From Akkermansiaceae bacterium (lineage in GTDB: Bacteria > Verrucomicrobiota > Verrucomicrobiia > Verrucomicrobiales > Akkermansiaceae), in the NCBI GenBank assembly GCA_020627645.1, contig JAHDGN010000132.1:1-8034 (forward strand): a DNA stretch of 8,034 bases. Direction: 5' to 3'. A model generated the notes under the pieces. The model did no database searches. It saw only the letters and a program-made list of their open reading frames with translations, and was not told where the DNA came from. Position numbers and translations under genes: made by a program. Each line of letters opens with the position of its first letter. Positions within the stretch are counted from its first letter, which is position 1. Shown here in pieces: positions 1-6,773 of the stretch.

Positions 1-571
1 GGTGATTGTGGCTCACGTGAAGGATTGGGTCGATATGGCCATCAAGCATAAATTGAATCCCCGGATTTTGGAGGTCATTCGTGAGCACCACGGGGATTCG
101 ATGGTTTATTATTTTTATCGGAAGGCTCAGGAAAAGTTGCAGGCGGAGATGGAGGAGGATGGGGAAGATAGAGATGATGGTGAGTTGCCGAAGGTTGATG
201 AGAAGAGTTTCCGTTATCCGGGGCCGATTCCGCAGTCTCGAGAAAGTGGTATTATTTCTTTAGCGGATTCGATTGAGAGCGCGTCCAGAACGTTGACGAA
301 GCCATCGCCACGAAAGATTCGTGAGTTGGTCAATGAGATTGTGTTTCGTCGAGTAAAAGACGGTCAATTGGATGCGAGTGGGTTGACGATGACTGAGTTG
401 ACGAAGATTCGTGAGGTTTTTTCGAAGAGTTTGAGAAGCATGCTTCACGCTCGGATTGATTATCCTAAGCAGGAGGTAGAAGAAGCTGAAGAGATCAGGG
501 GAGGAGGGAAGGTGTTGAAGGTGGAAGATTTCGAGAAAGCACGTCGTCGTGCTCAGCGGGAAGGGGTCTGA
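1..571 (+). CDS. pgpH: PgpH-type 7TM-HD phosphohydrolase, C-terminal part (5'-truncated by window edge)
   Basis: This is the catalytic C-terminus of a membrane-anchored HD-domain hydrolase. In Firmicutes the family (7TMR-HDED / 7TM / HD) degrades cyclic di-AMP to pApA; that substrate is inferred here. Visible family signatures, counting from the codon at position 2, are AHVKDW with metal-ligand His5, the EHHGDS motif with His29-His30, FRYPGPIPQSRE at 70-81, and LADSIESASR with Asp89 as the probable last metal ligand. The HD dipeptide, the transmembrane segments and the extracellular domain lie upstream of the window, so the GTG at position 2 is an internal Val codon and not a start. The segment between the HH pair and the YPGP motif carries an acidic stretch (about residues 49-62) that looks longer than usual. 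After the conserved DYP motif (about 153-155) there is a charged tail of about 34 residues. The stop TGA overlaps the ATG of ybeY by one base, which suggests translational coupling. Family assignment is strong; the substrate is inferred. Confidence 0.88.
   Translation, partial: VIVAHVKDWVDMAIKHKLNPRILEVIREHHGDSMVYYFYRKAQEKLQAEMEEDGEDRDDGELPKVDEKSFRYPGPIPQSRESGIISLADSIESASRTLTKPSPRKIRELVNEIVFRRVKDGQLDASGLTMTELTKIREVFSKSLRSMLHARIDYPKQEVEEAEEIRGGGKVLKVEDFEKARRRAQREGV
561..566 (+). promoter_or_regulatory. Ribosome binding site of ybeY
   Basis: AAGGGG ends 4 nt before the ATG at 571, inside the end of the upstream gene. Together with the one-base TGATG stop/start overlap it fixes the ybeY start. 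Confidence 0.6.
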
Positions 572-996
572 TGGTCGAGGTGGTTGTGAGATGTGGGGTC
601 GAGTTGAGGGAGGGGTTGGTTGATGAGTTGGGTGACGGATGGACGAAGTGCCTTAGATTGCTGCAAGAGATAGGATCTGGCGAGGTAGTTGGGTTGGATG
701 AAATGGTGCTGGTTTTATTGGATGATCGGGAGATGGCACGTCTACATGAGGAGTTTTTGGGAGATCCGACGACAACTGATGTGATGACCTTTGAGCATGG
801 AGAGATTTTGATTGGGGTGGAAGTGGCAGAGCGACAGTCGAAGGAATATGGGTGGTCATTTGAGAGGGAGTTGGCCTTGTATGGGATTCATGGACTCCTA
901 CATCTCGCTGGTTATGATGATCGGGAGGCTGTTGATGCGGAGAAAATGCGTCTCAGGCAGGAGGAGTTGGTGGCTGAGTTTTTTAGTGCCCTCTAA
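571..996 (+). CDS. ybeY: Endoribonuclease YbeY (16S rRNA maturation)
   Basis: YbeY is a cytoplasmic single-strand endoribonuclease (UPF0054) needed for 16S rRNA 3'-end processing and 70S quality control. At 141 aa the protein has normal family length. The N-terminal half contains the typical LDDREMARLHEEFLG segment (about 50-64) followed by PTTTDVMTFEH (about 66-76), matching the family's PTDVLSFP block. The metal site HGLLHLAGYDD is at residues 107-117: His107 and His111 are present, but the position of the usual third zinc ligand (H-x3-H-x5-H) is Asp117. I believe such substitutions occur in other phyla, so the protein is probably active, but this remains untested here. The ATG at 571 is preceded by AAGGGG and overlaps the upstream stop. 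The pairing of a PgpH-type hydrolase with ybeY is a common bacterial gene order. The TAA stop is followed by a 370-bp gene-free stretch. Confidence 0.93.
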   Translation: MVEVVVRCGVELREGLVDELGDGWTKCLRLLQEIGSGEVVGLDEMVLVLLDDREMARLHEEFLGDPTTTDVMTFEHGEILIGVEVAERQSKEYGWSFERELALYGIHGLLHLAGYDDREAVDAEKMRLRQEELVAEFFSAL

Positions 997-1029
997 ATGG
1001 GGGGGCTCCTCCAGAAGTCTCATTCTGCG

Positions 1030-1050
1030 AAAATAGCCTCTATTTTTTTC
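1030..1050 (+). terminator. Candidate terminator after ybeY
   Basis: AAAATAG (1030-1036) and CTATTTT (1040-1046) form a 7-bp stem with a 3-nt CCT loop, and the T-run continues to 1049. The position, 34 nt after the ybeY stop, suits a terminator. The stem has a single G-C pair, so it is weak by intrinsic-terminator standards. The A-run on the left means it could also act on the opposite strand. Confidence 0.35.
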
Positions 1051-1066
1051 TCTCTTCGTCAGTCGG

Positions 1067-1094
1067 AAGCCTGCTGAATTCATTCAATAGGCTT
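1067..1094. repeat. Imperfect inverted repeat in the intergenic region
   Basis: AAGCCT at 1067-1072 is the exact reverse complement of AGGCTT at 1089-1094, and the interior TGAAT/ATTCA is also self-complementary, giving a long interrupted stem. It may be part of the ybeY 3' end or an operator. No T-run follows, so I do not call it a terminator. Confidence 0.35.
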
Positions 1095-1182
1095 TGATCG
1101 TTTCTCGATCTGAGAAAACTTGCGGTCATTTTCTTTGCAAAAGCGGGTTGTCGGAAGTGCCCCGTAGGGGTGATGGTGGGGT

Positions 1183-1210
1183 TTGAAAAGTAGTGATATT
1201 GTTGTAAAAT
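1183..1210 (+). promoter_or_regulatory. Candidate promoter upstream of the pilus operon (distal)
   Basis: TTGAAA (1183-1188) and TAAAAT (1205-1210) are separated by 16 nt and each matches 5 of 6 bases of the sigma70 consensus. A transcript from here would begin near 1217 and carry a leader of about 150 nt before the first ATPase gene. Prediction by eye only. Confidence 0.4.
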
Positions 1211-1284
1211 TAAGGATCTGTCAGGCCTCTCTGCTGAAGTTATCGGCTGAAGATGATCTCAATTTTCAATTTGGAGGAAGGTTG

Positions 1285-1317
1285 ATGGCGATGTCTCTCA
1301 GGAATCTTGTCCGGTAG
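1285..1317 (+). CDS. Candidate 10-codon leader ORF
   Basis: An ATG at 1285 follows GGAGGAAGG (1273-1281), with GGAGG ending 7 nt before the start. This is one of the best Shine-Dalgarno contexts in the window. The ORF encodes MAMSLRNLVR and stops at TAG 1315-1317. It is too short to judge by composition. It could be a leader peptide affecting expression of the pilus operon, or a chance match. No Trp, His or similar codon run suggests classical attenuation. Confidence 0.25.
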   Translation: MAMSLRNLVR

Positions 1318-1318
1318 G

Positions 1319-1348
1319 TTGACACCTGATGGGGTTTTCACCAATATT
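1319..1348 (+). promoter_or_regulatory. Candidate promoter immediately upstream of the first ATPase gene (proximal)
   Basis: A perfect TTGACA (1319-1324) is followed after 18 nt by AATATT (1343-1348, 4 of 6 bases). Transcription would start near 1355, on top of the AGGAG at 1351-1355. If this promoter is real, the GTG at 1411 becomes the more likely start of the ATPase gene. Confidence 0.35.
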
Positions 1349-1365
1349 TTAGGAGTGATGGATGT

Positions 1366-3072
1366 TTGAAGCATTCATCGTTCATTATTAACGAGAAGCG
1401 ATTTTTTCCGGTGTATTCAAACGAAACTTTTTTGGCTCAGCTTTTGACGGAGGCTGGATATCTTGATCAGCGTCAGGTGGAGATGGTGCAGGCGAAGCTG
1501 GGTGAATCGGGAGTGATTCAACATTTTTTGGATACGGGTGATTTGAATGAGAGTTTGATTGCCCAAATAACGGCGGCAAGTATGGGAACGCAGGTGGTGG
1601 ATTTGGCGGGGGGGCAGATTAATCCTGGTTTTAAGGATTATCTATCTTTGGATGATTGTCGGAAGTATCAGGCAGTGCCGTTTGGTGATGATGGTTCCTA
1701 TGTGAGTGTGGCGATGGCTGATTTGCTGGATGCGGAGTCTCAGGATACCTTACCGATGGTGATGGGAAGGGAGTGCCAATTTTATTCGGCACCTTTGAAG
1801 CAGATTAAGGCAGCTTGGGGGCAGTTGTTTGGTGATGAAGTGGGCGAGGCTGAAGCGGGTGCTTTGGAGGTGGTGGGATTGGGGGAGGAAGATGATGGGG
1901 ATGCTCCGGTCATCAAGTTGGTTTCTGGGATGTTGGTTGAGGCTTTTAATATGGGGGCCAGTGATATTCATATTGAGCCGTTGGAGACTTCTTTGAGGGT
2001 GCGTTATCGGTTGGATGGCAAGTTGCTTCATGTGGCGAGTCATCCTAAGAAGTTACTGCCGGCGGTGATTACGAGGGTGAAGGTGATGAGTAAGACGATG
2101 AGTATTGCGGAGAAGAGGATTCCGCAAGATGGTCGGATTCAGATGAGGTTGGATGGACGTGATGTTGATTTGCGTGTGTCTACGGTGCCAAGTAATCATG
2201 GTGAGAGTGTGGTGATGCGTATTTTGGATAAGTCTGCGATGAGCTTGGGGTTGCCGCAGTTGGGTTTCTTGTCGGATGATCAGGCGATTTTTGCTGATTT
2301 GTTGAAATTGCCGGATGGGATTATTTTGGTCACGGGGCCGACTGGGTCGGGTAAGACGACGACTTTGTATGCGTGTTTGAATGAAATCAATAAGCCGGAC
2401 CGGAAGATTATTACGGTGGAGGATCCGGTGGAATATGAGTTTGCGGGAATCAATCAGGTGATGGTGAGGGCTGATATTGGGATGACTTTTGCGGCGGCAT
2501 TGCGAGCGATGCTCCGGCAGGCTCCTAATATTATTATGGTGGGTGAGATTCGAGATGGGGAGACGGCGAATATTGCAATCAATGCTTCTTTGACGGGGCA
2601 CTTAGTGTTTTCGACTCTGCATACGAATGATGCTCCGAGTTCGGTGGCTCGATTGTCTGATATGGGAATTAAGCGGTTCCTGATTGCTTCGGCAGTACGG
2701 GCAGTCGTGGCACAGCGTCTGGTGAGGAAGCTTTGCGAGCAGTGTAAGAGGCCGGTGCAGTTGACGGAGAAAGAGCAGAGGGTTTTGAATATTGATGCTT
2801 CGCAGTTGACTGCGGCACAGATTATGGGGCCTGGAGGGTGTGAAGTTTGCCGGAATACGGGCTATAAGGGGAGGATGGGGATTTTTGAGATCTTCTTGGT
2901 GGATGATGAGGTGAGGCAGTTGATTAACCAGGAGTTGAGCACGCCGCAGTTGAAGAGGAGGGCTCGAGAGTTGGGGATGCGGACTTTACGAGAAGATGGG
3001 GTGAGGAAGGTGTTGGCGGGAATTACGTCAGCAGAGGAGGTGATTGGGGTGACGATGCAGGATGCGAACTAA
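1366..3072 (+). CDS. GspE/PilB-type secretion/pilus assembly ATPase (first of a tandem pair)
   Basis: This is a cytoplasmic hexameric ATPase that drives pilin or pseudopilin assembly through a GspF/PilC platform. Up to 568 aa, the usual GspE/PilB length. An N-terminal MshEN/GspE_N-like domain spans about residues 20-150; the arginine-led motif of c-di-GMP-binding MshEN domains is not apparent. The ATPase core contains NMGASDIHIEP, Walker A GPTGSGKT at 324-331, the Asp box VEDPVEY from 351, Walker B IIMVGEIRD with Glu394, and the His box TGHLVFSTLHTND with His412 and His419. Four cysteines (457/460 and 492/495) form the zinc-binding C-M subdomain typical of GspE/PilB and absent from PilT. I report the TTG at 1366 because AGGAG lies 10 nt upstream. 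The in-frame GTG at 1411 (MYSNETFLAQLL...) is an equally plausible start with a poorer ribosome binding site, and codon use before it is unlike the rest of the gene. It begins the operon, 38 nt before its paralogue. Confidence 0.93.
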   Translation: MKHSSFIINEKRFFPVYSNETFLAQLLTEAGYLDQRQVEMVQAKLGESGVIQHFLDTGDLNESLIAQITAASMGTQVVDLAGGQINPGFKDYLSLDDCRKYQAVPFGDDGSYVSVAMADLLDAESQDTLPMVMGRECQFYSAPLKQIKAAWGQLFGDEVGEAEAGALEVVGLGEEDDGDAPVIKLVSGMLVEAFNMGASDIHIEPLETSLRVRYRLDGKLLHVASHPKKLLPAVITRVKVMSKTMSIAEKRIPQDGRIQMRLDGRDVDLRVSTVPSNHGESVVMRILDKSAMSLGLPQLGFLSDDQAIFADLLKLPDGIILVTGPTGSGKTTTLYACLNEINKPDRKIITVEDPVEYEFAGINQVMVRADIGMTFAAALRAMLRQAPNIIMVGEIRDGETANIAINASLTGHLVFSTLHTNDAPSSVARLSDMGIKRFLIASAVRAVVAQRLVRKLCEQCKRPVQLTEKEQRVLNIDASQLTAAQIMGPGGCEVCRNTGYKGRMGIFEIFLVDDEVRQLINQELSTPQLKRRARELGMRTLREDGVRKVLAGITSAEEVIGVTMQDAN

Positions 3073-3093
3073 GGGTGGAGAAATTTTAACGAA

Positions 3094-3100
3094 GAGAGGA
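3094..3100 (+). promoter_or_regulatory. Ribosome binding site of the second ATPase gene
   Basis: GAGAGGA ends 10 nt before the ATG at 3111, in the 38-nt gap after the first ATPase gene. It supports the chosen start. Confidence 0.5.
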
Positions 3101-3110
3101 AACCAAGTAG

Positions 3111-4784
3111 ATGGATAATAATCAGATTTTGGATTTGTTTGTGAGTCGGGGGATGATTGATGGTGCCCTGAAAGGGGAGATTTTGGCAGACATGGGGAAC
3201 AGTGGGAAGGAAGTTGGAGAGGCTTTGGCGGATTATCAGGTGGTGGGAACGAGGGATGATATTTGGCCGATTGTGGCGCAGGAGTTGGGGGCTGAGTATG
3301 TGGATTTGAAAGGCTTTCAGCCTCCTGAGGCTTTGTTGAGTTTGATTCCGGCAGGGATGGCTCGGTTGCACGGGGCTTTGCCGGTGGGGTATGGGGATGG
3401 CGGGATTGCGGTGGCCTTGACGGATCCGATGAATCCGCAGGTGATCGAGGATTTGAGGTTTGCAGTTGGTCAGGAGTTGACGTTGGTGGTGGCGCCAGAC
3501 CATTTGGTGGAGCAAAAGATTAATGAGGTTTATGGGGGGGAGGAGCGAGCGATGGCCGATCTTTTGAATCAGTTGGATGGCGGGTTGAGCTTTAAGGGTG
3601 GAGAGGCTGAGTTGGAAGACGAGGCGAATTCGGCGCCGATTATGAGGTATGTGGACTTGGTGTTGTATCAGGCGATTAAAGAAAAAGCGTCGGATATTCA
3701 CTTCGAGCCATTTGAGAGCGAGTTTAAGATCCGGTATCGGGTCGACGGCGCTTTATATGAAATGGCTCCGCCGCCGGTGCATTTGGCGTTGCCGATTATT
3801 TCGCGGGTGAAGGTGATGTCGAACATGAACATTGCTGAGAGGCGAGTTCCGCAGGATGGGCGGATCATGAAGCAGATTGGCGAGCAATCGGTTGATATGC
3901 GTGTGTCGACCTTGCCGACCCAGTATGGCGAGAGTGTGGTTTTGCGGGTTTTGGACCGGGGGTCGGTGCATTTGAGCTTAGATGCCTTGGGGCTTCCGGT
4001 GCATGTGCATGAGTATATTAAGGATACGGTGCATAAGCCTAATGGAATTTTTATCGCGACGGGGCCGACTGGGGCGGGGAAGACGACCACTCTGTATGCG
4101 GCGCTCAAGGAGATTAATAAGATGGATACGAAGCTGCTGACGGCGGAGGATCCGGTGGAGTATGATATTGATGGAATTATTCAGGTTCCGGTCAATGAAG
4201 CGATTGGAATGACGTTTCAGCGGATTTTGAGGGCCTTTTTGCGACAGGATCCGGATAAGATTTTGGTGGGAGAGATGAGGGACTTGGAGACGGCGCAGAT
4301 TGCGATTCAGGCGTCTTTGACGGGGCATTTGGTCTTGTCGACCTTGCATACGAATGACGCGGCGGGGGCGGTGACGCGATTGATTGATATGAAAGCGGAG
4401 CCCTTTTTGGTGGCGGCGTCTTTGGAGGGGATTCTGGCTCAGCGGTTGTTGCGGACGATTTGTTCGGAGTGTCGGGCTCCATATGAGCCTAGTGAGGCGA
4501 TTTTGAGTCAATTGGATTTGGCTCCTCACGAACTGGGGGATAAGGATTTTTACACGGGAAGGGGATGTGGGGTTTGTGGAGAGACAGGGTATAAAGGGAG
4601 GGCTGGTCTTTATGAGTTGTTGGATGTGACGGACCCGATTCGAGAGTTGATTATTGAGCGGGCGCCTGCGTTAGTCATTAAGCAGAAGGCGATTGAGCTG
4701 GGAATGTCGACGTTGAGGGAGGATGGATTGAGGAGTATTTATGAAGGAAGAACAACGATTGAGGAGGTGTTGAAATATACTTAA
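3111..4784 (+). CDS. GspE/PilB-type secretion/pilus assembly ATPase (second of a tandem pair)
   Basis: This is a paralogue of the preceding gene, 557 aa, with the same architecture. A divergent N-terminal domain (about 1-145) ends at DHLVEQKINEVYG. The core then shows ASDIHFEPFES, YRVDGALYE, Walker A GPTGAGKT at 318-325, the Asp box AEDPVEY from 345, Walker B ILVGEMRD with Glu388, and the His box TGHLVLSTLHTND starting near 404. The cysteine pairs 451/454 and 486/489 are intact, so this is not a PilT-type retraction ATPase, which lacks them and the N-terminal domain. All catalytic elements are present in both copies, so both should be active. They differ mainly in the N-terminal domain, the likely docking region. 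They may serve different platforms, act at different stages, or form mixed hexamers; the sequence alone cannot decide. The gene ends with TAA, 108 nt before the platform-protein gene. Confidence 0.93.
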   Translation: MDNNQILDLFVSRGMIDGALKGEILADMGNSGKEVGEALADYQVVGTRDDIWPIVAQELGAEYVDLKGFQPPEALLSLIPAGMARLHGALPVGYGDGGIAVALTDPMNPQVIEDLRFAVGQELTLVVAPDHLVEQKINEVYGGEERAMADLLNQLDGGLSFKGGEAELEDEANSAPIMRYVDLVLYQAIKEKASDIHFEPFESEFKIRYRVDGALYEMAPPPVHLALPIISRVKVMSNMNIAERRVPQDGRIMKQIGEQSVDMRVSTLPTQYGESVVLRVLDRGSVHLSLDALGLPVHVHEYIKDTVHKPNGIFIATGPTGAGKTTTLYAALKEINKMDTKLLTAEDPVEYDIDGIIQVPVNEAIGMTFQRILRAFLRQDPDKILVGEMRDLETAQIAIQASLTGHLVLSTLHTNDAAGAVTRLIDMKAEPFLVAASLEGILAQRLLRTICSECRAPYEPSEAILSQLDLAPHELGDKDFYTGRGCGVCGETGYKGRAGLYELLDVTDPIRELIIERAPALVIKQKAIELGMSTLREDGLRSIYEGRTTIEEVLKYT

Positions 4785-4892
4785 ATTTTCGTACTTTTGA
4801 TTTGTTTTTACTGGAAAGGCGAGATTTTGGAATTTCGGGCTTTTCGGACCTTTTCGAGATAGTGTAATTTAACAAGACCACCACACTCTTTT
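4785..4892 (+). other. 108-bp gap between ATPase and platform genes, no visible Shine-Dalgarno
   Basis: This T-rich spacer is the longest gap in the pilus cluster. It lacks a clear terminator hairpin. TGTAAT at 4863-4868 resembles a -10 element (5 of 6 bases), but nothing convincing lies at the -35 position. The 20 nt before the ATG at 4893 are pyrimidine/adenine-rich, with no purine-rich ribosome binding site. Confidence 0.4.
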
Positions 4893-6182
4893 ATGGCAAA
4901 ATTTCAGTTTATCGCACTTAATGCGAATGGCGAACAGACTTCGGGGACCGTTGAGGCAAATTCAGATGCGGAGGCGATCCAGTTGTTGAAGTCACAGCAG
5001 CTTTATCCGACCCAGGTGGTGCCTGAGGGGCAAGAATTGGCTGCTCCCACGCCTTCTAAGGCTTCAAAGGCTAAGTCGAAGGGGAAGAGTCGTGTGAAGG
5101 GGAAAGCGACGGTGGGTGGGAAAATTAAAGCGAAAACTTTGTCGATTTTTACTCGTCAGCTGGCGACTTTGATCGATTCAGGTTTGCCGTTGTTGAAGAG
5201 TTTGAATGTGTTGGGAAATCAGGAGCCCAACCCTGTTTTGCGTGGAACGGTCAATAGTTTGGCTGATTCGGTGCAGGGAGGTTCGACATTTTCTGAGAGT
5301 TTGAGTCAGCATCCGAAGATTTTCAATAAGCTGTATGTGAATATGGTGAAGGCGGGTGAGCTAGGTGGGGTTTTGGAGGTCGTCCTGAAGCGTTTGGCGG
5401 AGTATCAGGAGAAGGCTCAGAAGCTGAAGAATAAAATTGTCTCAGCAATGGTGTATCCGGTGATCGTGATGTTCATTGCGGTAGCGATCATGACCTTTCT
5501 GATGTTGGTGATTGTGCCAAAGTTCACCGAGATGTTCAAAGAGATGGATGTGGGTGAGTTGCCCTTGATCTCGAAATTGGTGTTTGGTTTTTCTGAGACG
5601 ATGTTGACTCGGATTTTGTTCTTACCGGTGGCGGTTTGGATTCTGTTGGCAGCTGTTGGAGTTTGGTTATTGGTGAGTGCTTGGACGCGGACGTCTTCTG
5701 GACGAGCGACGGTAGATCGGTTTAAGCTCAAAATGCCGCTTTTTGGTGGGATTCAGAGAAAGAGTGCGATTGCTCGTTTTTCGCGGACTTTGGGGACCTT
5801 GGTGACTTCAGGGGTGCCGATCTTGCAGGCCTTGAACATTACGAGGGAGACATCGGGGAATGTGGTGGTGGGTGATGCGATTGGTAAGATTCATGATGCG
5901 GTGAAGGAGGGTGAGTCGATTGTGGCTCCGATGACGAGTTCGGGCGTTTTTCCGAATTTGGTGGTTTCAATGGTGGAGGTTGGAGAGGAGACGGGGCAGT
6001 TGCCAGACATGCTTTTGAAGGTGGCAGATGTGTATGACGATGAGGTGGACAATTCGGTGACGGCATTGACCTCCATTTTGGAGCCGGTGATGATTGTCTT
6101 GTTGGCTGTGGTCGTGGGGGCGATCGTGTTTGCGTTGTTCTTGCCATTGCTCAAGTTGATCAACGAGATGCAGCAGCAGTAG
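4893..6182 (+). CDS. GspF/PilC-type inner-membrane platform protein
   Basis: This is the polytopic inner-membrane protein that couples the assembly ATPases to pseudopilin extraction. At 429 aa it is slightly longer than the family norm of about 400. The N-terminus MAKFQFIALNANGEQTSGTVEA with a DAEAIQLLKSQQLYP block is the standard GspF opening. A Lys/Ser/Ala-rich linker (about 50-78) is followed by the first T2SSF domain (LSIFTRQLATLIDSGLPLL, and VNMVKAGELGGVLE near 149-162, the family signature). Transmembrane segments are at about 189-210, 241-264 and 399-420. The second T2SSF domain (FSRTLGTLVTSGVPILQAL, MVEVGEETGQLPDML) lies between the second and third. The start is set by the conserved N-terminus, because no Shine-Dalgarno sequence is visible upstream. 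Known biology places it as partner of the two upstream ATPases and of the downstream pseudopilin, 42 nt away. Confidence 0.93.
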   Translation: MAKFQFIALNANGEQTSGTVEANSDAEAIQLLKSQQLYPTQVVPEGQELAAPTPSKASKAKSKGKSRVKGKATVGGKIKAKTLSIFTRQLATLIDSGLPLLKSLNVLGNQEPNPVLRGTVNSLADSVQGGSTFSESLSQHPKIFNKLYVNMVKAGELGGVLEVVLKRLAEYQEKAQKLKNKIVSAMVYPVIVMFIAVAIMTFLMLVIVPKFTEMFKEMDVGELPLISKLVFGFSETMLTRILFLPVAVWILLAAVGVWLLVSAWTRTSSGRATVDRFKLKMPLFGGIQRKSAIARFSRTLGTLVTSGVPILQALNITRETSGNVVVGDAIGKIHDAVKEGESIVAPMTSSGVFPNLVVSMVEVGEETGQLPDMLLKVADVYDDEVDNSVTALTSILEPVMIVLLAVVVGAIVFALFLPLLKLINEMQQQ

Positions 6183-6224
6183 GGATTGTTGGCATTTTCC
6201 TCCAAAAGAGATTAGGGTATATCT

Positions 6225-6773
6225 ATGAAAATTGATCAAAGAGGAGTCCGGAGGGGGTTTTCGATGGTGGAGTTGCTGGTGGTTTTGGCGATCCTCTTTG
6301 TCCTGGCTGGATTGGTTGTTGGGGTTGCGATTCGTGTGGCTCGGTCAACTGATGAGAAGTTGACGAGTACTCGGTTGGCTCAGATTAAGCAGATGCTTGA
6401 GGGGTATGCGAATGACAACAACGGGATTTATCCGGTGGGGGATGATTATAGCAGTAGGGTGCTGTATCAGGTTCTTTCTGGAGATTCTTCGGGACAAGGG
6501 GACGATCCTGATGGTGAGGTTTATTGGGGCGAGCTGACCGATGAGAGTAATCCAAATTTGGTGGGTGAGATTGCTGGTGGCCGGGTGATCTTGGATGGTT
6601 TTGGGGAATCTTTTCGCTATCGGGCTGCTGAGGATGAGGATGGCAATCCGGTTGCGGGGGTGAGAAATGCTGATTTTGACCTTTGGTCAGTTGGAAGAGA
6701 TGGTTTGCCGAAAGGGTTTACCACGAGTGGATTAACGAAGAATAACGACACCAAAGACGATATTTGGAAGTAA
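6225..6773 (+). CDS. GspG-like type II secretion / type IV pilus pseudopilin
   Basis: This 182-aa prepilin-like protein has a class III signal. A short basic leader (MKIDQRGVRRG) ends at Gly11, and cleavage before Phe12 would leave FSMVELLVVLAILFVLAGLV, with the invariant Glu at mature position 5 and a hydrophobic N-terminal helix. The C-terminal globular part has GspG-like features: FGESFRYRAAEDEDGNPV (near 125-142), NADFDLWSVGRDGLP (near 148-162) and a closing DTKDDIWK. In GspG the matching region binds calcium; the Asp-rich end is compatible with that, by inference. It is probably the major pseudopilin assembled by the upstream ATPases and platform protein. AGGG at 6214-6217, 7 nt before the ATG, is a modest ribosome binding site. 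No prepilin peptidase or minor pseudopilin is in the window, so assembly must use genes elsewhere. Confidence 0.88.
   Translation: MKIDQRGVRRGFSMVELLVVLAILFVLAGLVVGVAIRVARSTDEKLTSTRLAQIKQMLEGYANDNNGIYPVGDDYSSRVLYQVLSGDSSGQGDDPDGEVYWGELTDESNPNLVGEIAGGRVILDGFGESFRYRAAEDEDGNPVAGVRNADFDLWSVGRDGLPKGFTTSGLTKNNDTKDDIWK

Larger units (their letters stand above)
997..1365. other. 370-bp intergenic region between ybeY and the pilus operon
   Basis: There is no gene of normal size here. In order it holds an AT-rich hairpin with a T-run (1030-1050), a second inverted repeat (AAGCCT/AGGCTT, 1067-1094) immediately followed by a small GATCG/CGATC stem (1096-1110), a CCCC-GTA-GGGG mini-hairpin (1160-1170), and two candidate sigma70-like promoters (1183-1210 and 1319-1348). 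It also holds two very short ORFs with Shine-Dalgarno sequences (1285-1317 and 1362-1391). Base composition is less G/T-skewed than in the flanking genes, as expected for non-coding DNA. Confidence 0.7.

Noticed and set aside
1160..1170. CCCC-GTA-GGGG mini-hairpin as a terminator or riboswitch element
   Set aside because: The stem is only 4 bp, has no T-run, and no surrounding structure matches a riboswitch class I know.
2053..2601. Long minus-strand open frame opposite the first ATPase
   Set aside because: It lies antisense to highly conserved motor motifs, encodes His/Arg/Asn-rich sequence typical of antisense shadows, and has no ribosome binding site.
3375..3382. GCTTTGCC inside the second ATPase gene, matching the first 8 nt of the CRISPR repeat
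   Set aside because: It is in a conserved coding stretch and the match stops after 8 nt; chance.
3069..3701. Long minus-strand open frame opposite the second ATPase
   Set aside because: Same pattern: a shadow of a strongly biased coding strand, with no recognisable domain.
4863..4868. TGTAAT as -10 of a promoter for the platform-protein gene
   Set aside because: No acceptable -35 element lies 15-19 nt upstream.
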